The notes beneath the pieces were generated by a model. That model was not told where the DNA came from and searched no databases. It saw only the letters and a list, made by a program, of their open reading frames with translations. Position numbers and translations under genes: made by a program. From NCBI GenBank assembly GCA_032718475.1, contig JAUCBJ010006666.1, forward strand, positions 1 through 64,000: a stretch of DNA of 64,000 bases, given 5' to 3'. This document shows, piece after piece, positions 9,409-19,830 of this stretch. Every line of letters starts with the position of its first letter. Position 1 is the stretch's first letter. This DNA is from Nemertoderma westbladi (lineage: Eukaryota; Xenacoelomorpha; Nemertodermatida; Nemertodermatidae).

Positions 9409-12400
9409 CTCGGCGTTCACGGAGGGTGGTTGATACAGGTGGTATAGTACCATAAAGCTCGGCGTTCACGGAGGGTGGTTGATACAGATGGTATAGTACC
9501 ATAGAACTCGGCGTTCACGGAGGGTGGTTGATACATTTGGTATAGTACCATAGAGATCTGCGTTCACGGAGAGTGGTTGATACAGGTGGTATAGTACCAT
9601 AGAGCTCGGCGTTCACGGAGGGTGGTTGATACAGGTGGTATAGTACCATAGAGCTCGGCGTTCACGGAGGGTGGTTGATACAGGTGGTATAGTACCATAG
9701 AGCTCGGCGTTCACGGAGGGTGGTTGATACAGGTTGTATAGTACCATAGAGCTCGGCGTTCACGGAGGGTGGTTGATACAGGTGGTATAGTACCATAGAG
9801 CTCGGCGTTCACGTAGGGTGGTTGATACAGGTGGTATAGTACCATAGAGCTCGGCGTTCACGGAGGGTGGTTGATACAGGTGGTATAGTACCATAGAGCT
9901 CGGCGTTTACGGAGGGTGGTTGATACAGGTGGTATAGTACCATAGAGCTCGGCGTTCATGGAGGGTGGTTGATACAGGTGGTATAGTACCATAGAGCTCG
10001 GCGTTCACGGAGGGTGGTTGATACAGGTGGTATAGTACCATAGAGCTCGGCGTTCACGGAGGGTGGTTGATACAGGTGGTATAGTACCATAGAGCTCGGC
10101 GTTCACGGAGGGTGGTTGATACAGGTGGTATAGTACCATAGAGCTCGGCGTTCACGGAGGGTGGTTGATACAGGTGGTATAGTACCATAGAGCTCGGCGT
10201 TCACGGAGGGTGGTTGATACAGGTGGTATAGTACCATAGAGCTCGGCGTTCACGGAGGGTGGTTGATACAGGTGGTATAGTACCATAGAGCTCGGCGTTC
10301 ACGGAGGGTGGTTGATACAGGTGGTATAGTACCATAGAGCTCGGCGTTCACGGAGAGTGGTTGATACAGGTGGTATAGTACCATAGAGCTCGGCGTTCAC
10401 GGAGGGTGGTTGATACAGATGGTATAGTACCATAGAGCTCGGCGTTCACGGAGGGTGGTTGATACAGGTGGTATAGTACCATAGAGCTCGGCGTTCACGG
10501 AGGGTGGTTGATAAAGATGGTATAGTACCATAGAGCTCGGCGTTCACGGAGGGTGGTTGATACAGATGGTATAGTACCATAGAGCTCGGCGTTCACGGAG
10601 GGTGGTTGATACAGGTGGTATAGTACCATAGAGCTCGGCGATCACAGAGGGTGGTTGATACAGGTGGTATAGTACCATAGAGCTCGGCGTTCACGGAGGG
10701 TGGTTGATACAGATGGTATAGTACCATAGAGCTCGGCGTTCACGGGGGGTGGTTGATACAGGTGGTATAGTAGTACCATAGAGCTCGGCGTTCACGGAGG
10801 GTGGTTGATACAGGTGGTATAGTACCATAGAGCTCGGCGTTCACGGAGGGTGGTTGATACAGGTGGTATAGTACCATAGAGCTCGGCGTTCACGGAGGGT
10901 GGTTGATACAGGTGGTATAGTACCATAGAGCTCGGCGTTCACGGAGGGTGGTTGATACAGGTGGGATAGTACCATAGAGCTCGGCGTTCACGGAGGGTGG
11001 TTGATACAGGTGGTATAGTACCATAGAGCTCGGCGTTCACGGAGGGTGGTTGATACAGGTGGTATAGTACCATAGAGCTCGGCGTTCACGGAGGGTGGTT
11101 GATACAGGTGGTATAGTACCATAGAGCTCGGCGTTCACGGAGGGTGGTTGATACATTTGGTATAGTACCATAGAGATCTGCGTTCACGGAGGGTGGTTGA
11201 TACAGGTGGTATAGTACCATAGAGCTCGGCGTTCACGGAGGGTGGTTGATACAGGTGGTATAGTACCATAGAGCTCGGCGTTCACGGAGGGTGGTTGATA
11301 CAGGTGGTATAGTACCATAGAGCTCGGCGTTCACGGAGGGTGGTTGATACAGGTGGTATAGTACCATAGAGCTCGGCGTTCACGGAGGGTGGTTGATACA
11401 GGTGGTATAGTACCATAGAGCTCGGCGTTCACGGAGGGTGGTTGATACAGGTGGTATAGTACCATAGAGCTCGGCGTTCACGGAGGGTGGTTGATACAGG
11501 TGGTATAGTACCATAGAGCTCGGCGTTCACGGAGGGTGGTTGATACAGGTGGTATAGTACCATAGAGCTCGGCGTTCACGGAGGGTGGTTGATACAGGTG
11601 GTATAGTACCATAGAGCTCGGCGTTCACGGAGGGTGGTTGATACAGGTGGTATAGTACCATAGAGCTCGGCGTTCACGGAGGGTGGTTGATACAGGTGGT
11701 ATAGTACCATAGAGCTCGGCGTTCACGGAGGGTGGTTGATACAGGTGGTATAGTACCATAGAGCTCGGCGTTCACGGAGGGTGGTTGATACAGGTGGTAT
11801 AGTACCATAGAGCTCGGCGTTCACGGAGGGTGGTTGATACAGGTGGTATAGTACCATAGAGCTCGGCGTTCACGGAGGGTGGTTGATACAGGTGGTATAG
11901 TACCATAGAGCTCGGCGTTCACGGAGGGTGGTTGATACAGGTGGTATAGTACCATAGAGCTCGGCGTTCACGGAGGGTGGTTGATACAGGTGGTATAGTA
12001 CCATAGAGCTCGGCGTTCACGGAGGGTGGTTGATACAGATGGTATAGTACCATAGAGCTCGGCGTTCACGGAGGGTGGTTGATACAGGTGGTATAGTACC
12101 ATAGAGCTCGGCGTTCACGGAGGGTGGTTGATACAGATGGTATAGTACCATAGAGCTCGGCGTTCACGGAGGGTGGTTGATACAGATGGTATAGTACCAT
12201 AGAGCTCGGCGTTCACGGAGGGTGGTTGATACAGGTGGTATAGTACCATAGAGCTCGGCGTTCACGGAGGGTGGTTGATACAGGTGGTATAGTACCATAG
12301 AGCTCGGCGTTCACGGAGGGTGGTTGATACAGATGGTATAGTACCATAGAGCTCGGCGTTCACGGAGGGTGGTTGATACAGGTGGTATAGTACCATAGAG

Positions 12401-13634
12401 CTCGGCGTTCACGGAGGGTGGTTGATACAGGTGGTATAGTACCATAGAGCTCGGCGTTCACGGAGGGTGGTTGATACAGGTGGTATAGTACCATAGAGCT
12501 CGGCGTTCACGGAGGGTGGTTGATACAGGTGGTATAGTACCATAGAGCTCGGCGTTCACGGAGGGTGGTTGATACAGGTGGTATAGTACCATAGAGCTCG
12601 GCGTTCACGGGGGGTGGTTGATACAGGTGGTATAGTACCATAGAGCTCGGCGTTCACGGAGGGTGGTTGATACAGGTGGTATAGTACCATAGAGCTCGGC
12701 GTTCACGGAGGGTGGTTGATACAGGTGGTATAGTACCATAGAGCTCGGCGTTCACGGAGGGTGGTTGATACAGGTGGTATAGTACCATAGAGCTCGGCGT
12801 TCACGGAGGGTGGTTGATACAGGTGGTATAGTACCATAGAGCTCGGCGTTCACGGAGGGTGGTTGATACAGGTGGTATAGTACCATAGAGCTCGGCGTTC
12901 ACGGAGGGTGGTTGATACAGGTGGTATAGTACCATAGAGCTCGGCGTTCACGGAGGGTGGTTGATACAGGTGGTATAGTACCATAGAGCTCGGCGTTCAC
13001 GGAGGGTGGTTGATACAGGTGGTATAGTACCATAGAGCTCGGCGTTCACGGAGGGTGGTTGATACAGGTGGTATAGTACCATAGAGCTCGGCGTTCACGG
13101 AGGGTGGTTGATACAGGTGGTATAGTACCATAGAGCTCGGCGTTCACGGAGGGTGGTTGATACAGATGGTATAGTACCATAGAGCTCGGCGTTCACGGAG
13201 GGTGGTTGATACAGATGGTATAGTACCATAGAGCTCGGCGTTCACGGAGGGTGGTTGATACAGATGGTATACTACCATAGAGCTCTGCGTTCACGGAGGG
13301 TGGTTGATACAGGTGGTATAGTACCATAGAGCTCGGCGTTCACGGAGGGTGGTTGATACAGATGGTATAGTACCATAGAGCTCGGCGTTCACGGAGGGTG
13401 GTTGATACAGATGGTATAGTACCATAGAGCTCGGCGTTCACGGAGGGTGGTTGATACAGATGGTATAGTACCATAGAGCTCGGCGTTCACGGAGGGTGGT
13501 TGATACAGGTGGTATAGTACCATAGAGCTCGGCGTTCACGGAGGGTGGTTGATACAGGTGGTATAGTACCATAGAGCTCGGCGTTCACGGAGGGTGGTTG
13601 ATACAGATGGTATAGTACCATAGAGCTCGGCGTT
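9409..13634. repeat. 49-bp satellite, ~86 units
   Basis: The unit begins AGCTCGGCGTTCACGGAGGG and includes the dyad TGGTATAGTACCA. The array is nearly uniform, with one 3-bp insertion near 10,770. Variant units recur at an offset of exactly 1,620 bp (9,531/11,151; 10,408/12,028; 10,512/12,132), so a 33-unit block was duplicated in tandem. Blocks of the same satellite occur at 53,935-54,307 and 58,079-59,165. If the flanking exon-like segments are real, the array lies inside a ~4.8-kb intron (9,245-14,018). Confidence 0.97.
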
Positions 13635-14018
13635 TGTTAGTTTGTTTTCTCCAGCTGATGTTTAGCTAATGATTTAATTTTCCGTTAAACTGCCATTTAG
13701 ACATTTATTATTCCTAATTTATTTATAGATTAAATCTGCCGCAAAAAGAAACACAATTTGTGAATTCAATGAAGAAACCCAGTTGGTCGCCACTAACTAA
13801 ATAAATACTAAAGTAAGTATAGCAGTCGGGCATAACATATACAATGACTTAGTTACTTGTCCTACCTCTATAATGGTACCGGTATTGGTTTTTGCTATTA
13901 AATAACAACAACAGACTAAGTGTTTATTAATTTGTTGCACAGAGTTTGTTAAGCTAAGCTGTTAGATGAGCTAATTAAAGTTATGAAATCATAATATTTC
14001 ATTTTTGTTATATTTCAG

Positions 14019-14111
14019 ACAATTATCTAGAAGGTTTCCAAATCTACAACTCAATGAAATTAGCTCAAAATCTCCGAAAGATCCAGTAAGACAAGCTTCG
14101 ATATGTCGTCG
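14019..14111 (+). other. Exon-like segment, 93 bp, in phase with the repeat ORF
   Basis: It is bounded by a pyrimidine-rich acceptor (TATATTTCAG) and a donor GTCG followed by GTGAGT. It reads as 1 nt, 30 sense codons and 2 nt. Joined to the repeat ORF ending in CG at 9,244, it forms CGA (Arg) and stays open. The peptide is basic and Ser/Pro-rich with no recognised family. Related segments lie at 14,323-14,472 and 53,515-53,640. Confidence 0.4.
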
Positions 14112-14322
14112 GTGAGTTACATTGAGTTGAAAAACCAACCCCAGAACCATTATTCACTAATAATGTCTCTGTTTAGAACTTAGAGAAATACTTAAGATAA
14201 AAATTACGATTATTTTACATTTTGGTGAGTGAAAAATTAAATAAACGAATTCGTTAAAAATTAATTATTAGATAAGCTAATCAATTTTTATACGAAATCA
14301 TTTCCGTTTTGCTATTTTCCAG

Positions 14323-14472
14323 ACAAGTATCAACTCTTGACTTCTAAATCAACAACTTCAGTTCAACTCTGACAGATTATTATTTAACATTGAGATTTCG
14401 GCAACATATCTTATATTCCAACTAGACCAACAATCCGAATTATTTAAGGAGTTGAATCTTCGATATATTAAG
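14323..14472 (+). other. Exon-like segment, 150 bp, would carry the stop codon
   Basis: It follows an acceptor (GCTATTTTCCAG) and ends at a GTGAGA donor. It is homologous to the 14,019 segment, including the flanking intron, so it is a tandem exon duplication. Joined to that segment the CG plus A junction again makes Arg, then seven codons lead to TAA at 14,345-14,347. The paralogue at 60,394-60,543 has the same length and borders. Confidence 0.4.
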
Positions 14473-16339
14473 GTGAGATACATTGAGTCCCAAAGGCCTC
14501 TAGAACTAATTTTGGTTTTCAGTCAGGAAGAAATTTCTCCTTTTAGAATGTTAGAAATGCTTCTTAAAATTATTACTGTACTATTTAGTTGCATTGAAAT
14601 AGTTTCAATGTTGAAATCGTTTTAAATTTCCCGCCTTATATCACTAGGGCCTATCATACTGATAGTTTTAAATTTCCCGCCCTTTTCTACTTGGTCAATT
14701 AATACATGTTGTCTGTTGGTGGTGGGTATTGTTTGGTGCATATTCGAAATAAATTAAATATTATATAAAGAAATGTAACATAAAAAAAAGTTTCAATAAT
14801 ATGCAAATTTTATGGACCTATTTCATTTCTATATTTACAGAATAATCGCAAACCAAACAAGATGCCATTTGGATTATAAGAAAACAGAAGCAGATTATTA
14901 TATATATAATATTGGAATATCAGAGAAGAGAAACTTAATTATAACAAATCAACAAATTAACAAATAACATCCCAATAAAGTAATCCAACCCTACAGACAG
15001 ACAGTAGTTCCGATGTTCTAAACTCAAACTATACTAAGTATTCAAAAGAAGATCAGATCAATTGATTGAATAACACCAGTTCAATCCCGTATCTTACAGA
15101 ATATTATATTCAGTTACCGAAAATATTTAATAGTATTGATGTTGAGGGCCAGTATTATAAATAGGTTTATGTAATAATTTATATTATGGGAATTTTATAA
15201 CTTTATTTATATTAATTTTATAAATAATAATAAAGATTTAATTATTTTGCATAGGGAGAGCTCGCAATTTTCGCTAAAATTAGATCTAAAATAATTAATT
15301 TATATCAGATATAAATACATAAATGATATAAATTTCCCTCAATTGATTTTCATTTTAATTAGTTTTTGTTCGATTTTATTCCCATATTATCTGTATTGGT
15401 ATTCGAGTAATACCTGTGTATCTGCTACGTCCCTTTGGTAGATACAAACCTGGACCATCCACTAATATAAACGTTTTAATTATTACTCAGAGGTTCCCAT
15501 TGGTTATATTATTTAACCAATAAAACATTGGTTTACAATGAGTGTAACGGAGTTGGTTCCCATTCAGAACTACTATAATGTTATATGTTTATCTAATCTA
15601 TTCTAATTATCTCGGTCCCACTGTGGCTGGTTGTGGTTTCCCTAAAGTTACCCGACAACCCTATGTCATTGTACGTCCGTCCGTGTTACTAAACTATCAA
15701 CTCTGTTTGGACAATCGCACTCCATTCTGCACCCAAAAACACCAGTTCAGCTATTTATATCCTTATAAAGGATATATTTAGCATTAATTACAGCGATCAG
15801 TGGATTGGTTACAGACTAGGTAAACCTCGGGGTTCTGTATTGGATACACAGGGGGTTCGTTCCTATACTTACATTCATATGTAACACAGATATGTAACGG
15901 TGACAGGAAACCAAGTCAGATGTTCAGCTAATAATTATTGCAGCATCATTATTGTGAGCTAACCCTATTCATTACTTTTTAATATTTATTTGTATATTCT
16001 GTTGAGTTGATGTGATTTAATTGAATTGTGTTCCAGTTATTATTCTATATTTAGTTAAGTAAGTAATGTTTTCTAAAAATATATTTATAAATTTCTGAAA
16101 GACTATTGATTAATATATTTATTTATAGCCCAATTAATTTTGCATGTAATTTATAAATGTATATTTTTATTAAATTAGTTATAACTTTTCTTTTAACGAT
16201 AAACCCAAGTTGAAAAATATAAAATATATATTTTACATGTGTCATTATATCAACGTATATTAGACCTATATTGACCATAAATTTACAAGCTGATAACATA
16301 CAATAACATACAATAAATAAATAAACAAGGTTCATACAA

Positions 16340-16495
16340 TAAATTCAGATTCCGTGATCCCAGGGTACGACAAGGCTCATATTTAACGAGTAGATTCGCT
16401 AAGAAGTCTGGCGCCAAACCGTGTAGACACTTATAAACTAGTGTTGCGATCTTAAAATCAATCCTTCTACAGATAGGTAGACAGTGTAGCTCCCG
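16340..16495 (-). pseudogene. CR1/L2-type LINE C-terminal fragment
   Basis: The minus strand translates without interruption into the typical end of CR1/L2/jockey-group reverse transcriptase ORFs: ELHCLPICRRIDFKIATL, then YKCLHGLAPDFL, then a Tyr-x-Pro-x-Arg-type stretch. The invariant LHxLP, RIxFK and YKxLHGxAP words are all there. About 50 codons remain with no RT core, so it is a dead 3' remnant. An equivalent copy at 62,410-62,566 was duplicated with the cassette tail. Confidence 0.85.
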
Positions 16496-16510
16496 GAGTT
16501 CAATAGTAGT

Positions 16511-16812
16511 TCCAATAGCGATTTACGTCTCTGAATTTATACACATTAGTATTTTGATAATATATTTACAAATTGTTTGTTGAATTTAAAACGGTTTTCA
16601 GATTCGGAGTCTACAGACGAAGGCGCTACGAATAATATCTAGATTACATTTCAAAGACGTAAAATAAAGTCTACGGAGGTGGTTAAACATTGCTAAATAG
16701 ACATATTTTAAGGGATTGTTGTATGGAAATAACTGAGAAATTAAAAAATCTGGCCAGGCCAACAGTGAGAAAAGGTGTCGATCTATCATCATACCGAATT
16801 TTGTAGCATTTT
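16511..16812. repeat. Dispersed repeat family X, copy 1 (empty-site paralogue)
   Basis: It matches 18,570-18,595 joined to 30,622-30,920, the two flanks of the BEL/Pao insertion, so it shows the sequence without the insertion (ACATT at 16,543-16,547). Its 16,597-16,810 part also pairs as an inverted repeat with 18,080-18,320. It ends next to GGACCGAATTGTCC-type motifs and a short 42-bp minisatellite. Confidence 0.85.
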
Positions 16813-16838
16813 ATCAAAATTTTAAATTCGGTCCCTTT

Positions 16839-16891
16839 CAATTCGGTCCCAAAACACAAAATTAATGGGACCGAATTGTCCGGAACGAATT
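16839..16891. repeat. GGACCGAATTGTCC motif cluster 1
   Basis: AATTCGGTCCC, a short A/C-rich loop, then two tandem copies of the opposite orientation (GGACCGAATTGTCC and a variant). The cluster can form a hairpin. Similar clusters lie at 17,846-17,895, 30,953-31,013, 34,885-34,948 and 36,594-36,654, always near the 42-bp minisatellite or its flanks. Confidence 0.8.
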
Positions 16892-16899
16892 GTCCGTCT

Positions 16900-17057
16900 A
16901 CTTCCGTGGGAGACGGAGTAGAAAGTACTTAAAGGATATGTGGAGGGTGTGGGAGACCGAGTGGGAAGTACATGAGGATCTGTGGACGGTGTGGGAGACG
17001 GAGTGGGAAGTACAGGAGGATTTGTGGAGGGTGTGGGAGACGGAGTGGGAGCTGGTG
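16900..17057. repeat. 42-bp minisatellite, short copy (~3.7 units)
   Basis: Same unit as the long arrays at 31,016-32,216 and 35,341-36,418. All three copies have G-rich plus strands, and the complementary strand reads as Ser/Thr/Pro-rich peptide in one frame. Here it follows the GGACCGAATTGTCC cluster directly. The next 700 bp (17,058-17,753) hold nothing I recognise. Confidence 0.9.
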
Positions 17058-17753
17058 CGGACGGATAGGCCCAAACTATAGAGAAGTATTTTACTTGCCA
17101 AGTTTTAGTAAGGTTGTGTTTACTCACTCACACTATCACAGACAGTAATCAAACAACAACTGTTTATAAAGTATTACCCGGCCAGCTGAATATATCTTCC
17201 CAGTGAATTCTATAGAAATATCTATAATATTACTCACTGATGTTAAATGGTAGGCCAGCTGATTGAATTATAATTATAAGCACAGGGCCGTTAATTAATT
17301 ATTATTAGGGCTGCATTCAAATGGGTCGGGCCCGCCTAATAATGCCCCTAAGCCAACTCTCTATGTATTCCTTTGCCACAGCTGTCAATGAATGTCTATA
17401 TACATATAATTTCGCGACAAAATATTATCAAAAAAACGAAATATATCGTATACAATGCATATATATTAGGTGGAGGGTCCATTTTAGCTTTAGGCCACAT
17501 AATTATTAGTTGTGAAGATTAGTTATTGCTCACTGTTTTATACGCTGCCAAGAATCAATTTGTATTGTTATAGACATACTGTAAATAAATATGAAAGCTT
17601 TTTTTTATACTTTATGTTTTCTCTTTATTAAAGTTGAAGCGATCTGCGGTGTCCCTGTTTCAGGACTGCAGATAGCTTGGTAACAATACGCGATGACGCT
17701 GCGTCATATTACAGTTACCAAAAAAGCCCTCGACTTGGCCTCAGTATTCACAT

Positions 17754-17972
17754 AAGGTGATCGGTGTTGGTATACTGTAGGTAGACCATAAATTAAACTT
17801 GAAAATCATATCTGAAACTATCTGAACCCAAACACTAAATAAATATGGGACCGAATTTGTTTTAGGACCAAATTGTCCGGGACCGAATTGTCCAGTTCCT
17901 GATAGAAACATAATTCGATGCAAAACAAAATACTATGAAAATTAAATAACATATACTGTATTTAGCTACTTT
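17754..17972. repeat. Dispersed segment with GGACCGAATTGTCC motifs
   Basis: Nearly identical to 34,791-35,030, including three GGACCGAATTGTCC-type words (four in the other copy). No ORF of substance. Together with motif cluster 1 it brackets the short 42-bp array, as its relative precedes the long array at 35,341. Confidence 0.85.
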
Positions 17973-18042
17973 TAGCATATATTAATATGTATAATATACA
18001 CCATAACCCTTAAATACAACAACCATTTTTAGGGGGTCGGAG

Positions 18043-18330
18043 CCCCCCCCCCCCCCCCCCCCCGCTAATTATTTTCAAATTTCAATAAAATGCTACGAAA
18101 TTTGGTATGATGATAGATCGACACCTTTCTTACTGGTGGCCTGGCCGGATTTTTCAATTTATGAGCTATTTCGATACATCAAGCCGTTAAAAATCGTCTA
18201 TTTCGCAATATTTAGCCACCTCCGTCGGCTTTATTTTTCGTCTTTGGAATGAAATCTAGATATCACTAGATCCGCCTTCATCTGCAGATTTTGAATCTGA
18301 AACCCCTTGAAAATTTCACCAAGAACTTCC
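18043..18330. repeat. Family X repeat, inverted copy, led by a 21-bp poly-C run
   Basis: From 18,080 to 18,320 this is the reverse complement of 16,597-16,812 and 30,680-30,910. The C run (18,043-18,063) matches the G run at the end of the 30,617 copy (near 30,927). Family X therefore appears three times, twice direct and once inverted, and ends in a homopolymer. Confidence 0.8.
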
Positions 18331-18416
18331 GGATATATTATCAAAATTGTAAATTAAAATATAAAATAAAAAATAAAAATAAGAAATAATAAAAAATAAA
18401 ACGTGTAAATTTTTGT

Positions 18417-18577
18417 GACGTAAATCGCTATAATTCTAATGTTTTTTTTACTAAATTCTAGAATATTAATTATGGGTAATGAAAAAACAAGATGGAGAGT
18501 TTTAAACACTCCGCTAAATAATAATTAATATTCTAGATTAAAGACAACAAAACATCAGAATTATAGCGATTTACGTC
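18417..18577. repeat. Perfect-ended hairpin repeat, ~56-bp arms
   Basis: Left arm 18,417-18,472 and right arm 18,519-18,577 start GACGTAAATCGCTATAATTC when read inward, with few mismatches and a ~45-bp loop. It is MITE-like or the folded terminus of family X. The right-arm end recurs at 16,512-16,530. Confidence 0.85.
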
Positions 18578-18595
18578 TCTGAATTTATACACATT

Positions 18596-19822
18596 TGTTC
18601 GCGCTTTCAGACCTTTGGCAGTTTAACCCGCCAAATTATGATGTCTTCTAGATAATAAATCGCTTTTAGCCTATGACAAGTATTTGATTCACTACACTAG
18701 TTGAAACCAATCTGTGCGCGATCATTCACCCGCTGGATATACCCGGGAGATTGATTTCGACAGCTTAATCTTATTGCTATGTAAGCCTAATGTATTATTC
18801 GACTGACAGTATTATATAATCTCTGACAATATTATTCACCTTCGGGGAATATTAACAGTTCCTTTAGGACGTGGCGCTCTATCTATATAAACAGAGTTAT
18901 GACTTAAACTACTCACAACGATATGGCTCAGTTATAATTCACATATATGGCGCATTCTTTAGGAAATGCTTCTTTATCAGTCTCACTCGCACACAATGCT
19001 GCACAATACTGCACACTAATCTGCCGATCTTCACTGATTTTAGTCACATATAAAAGGAACACAGACCGACTCATGTAGGGTCTATCAAATAACATTAGAT
19101 TCACTTCAAACCACTTTAACATAAGTCACAATCGTTATATGTAACCTTTCTCTCTTACCTTCGGTATATCAAGAATATTGGGTTTTCGGGGTTATTTCTC
19201 GTTATTCCAATATAATAATTCATCAACAAATATAATGAATAACCGACAGCAAAATCAGTAAAGTTAAGGTATAAATGATTTGGTATGGTATGCCGCACCG
19301 TATGCCGCAGATATGCAGTACAGCAGTATGCAGTACTCAACCGGTTCGTATGCAGAGTCGAGTGACGTCGCAGTGGCGTCGCAGTTGTTTGAGTATGTAC
19401 AGATAAAGGATATATGTCCTTATAATTAAGCCTACTAGTGTTAGGCTAAAAGCAGAAAAGCACAAAACACTAAAAGCCGTTCTTTCGTGGCTTTGGACTG
19501 AATGTAAAACACTGCACTCTGCATCACGTGATTTCTAGGAAATTTCCGAATCTAGGCCTATAAAAATGCTCTGATTGGTTGACTGAACCGTCGTCATAGT
19601 AACTACTGTTCAAGAGTATCTCGCCACTTTTGCGTCACGGAATTGCCATAGAATCATCAACTATGCCTTCCACAGTACACATAAGGAGGAAATAGCTCTT
19701 AGATCCCCTAAAAACACCGATACAGCAATAATACGGCCTCTTACGCCTATTAAACCAACTACAGAGTATTTTACGGGAAAAATAAGGAAAAATAACCGGG
19801 CAATTCAGCAAAAGCTTTTACA
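18596..19822 (-). repeat. 3' LTR of the BEL/Pao element
   Basis: TG...CA bounded; 1,227 bp. Compared with the 5' LTR it has 8 extra bases in a TGCAGTA-type run near 19,318 and one extra base near 19,447. ORFs inside are small and mirrored in the other LTR; none is called as a gene. Confidence 0.95.
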
Positions 19823-19830
19823 CCGCTCCC
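19823..19830 (-). other. Candidate polypurine tract (GGGAGCGG)
   Basis: On the minus strand GGGAGCGG lies immediately before the TG of the 3' LTR, where reverse transcription of LTR elements primes plus-strand synthesis. It supports the minus-strand orientation inferred from gag. Confidence 0.6.

Larger units (their letters stand above)
13635..16330. other. Cassette tail A: duplicated non-coding segment
   Basis: From about 13,700 this matches 53,085-53,716, and from 14,266 it matches 60,181-62,410. In that second copy 6.4 kb of LINE and satellite have split the segment. It contains two exon-like blocks (listed separately). A 67-codon ORF at 15,578-15,781 is kept in both copies with one residue changed, but the surrounding non-coding DNA is equally conserved, so I do not call it a gene. 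Nothing else was recognised between 14,473 and 16,330. Confidence 0.75.

Noticed and set aside
9409-13634. CRISPR-like regular array
   Set aside because: Units are contiguous with no unique spacers, there are no cas genes, and the genome is eukaryotic; it is a satellite.
15578-15781. 67-codon ORF conserved in both cassette tails (also 61,649-61,852)
   Set aside because: The flanking non-coding DNA is equally conserved, so identity reflects recent duplication, not selection on a protein.
18871-19053. 60-codon ORF in both LTRs (also 29,674-29,856)
   Set aside because: It lies in LTR sequence antisense to gag, has no family features and is duplicated only because LTRs are.
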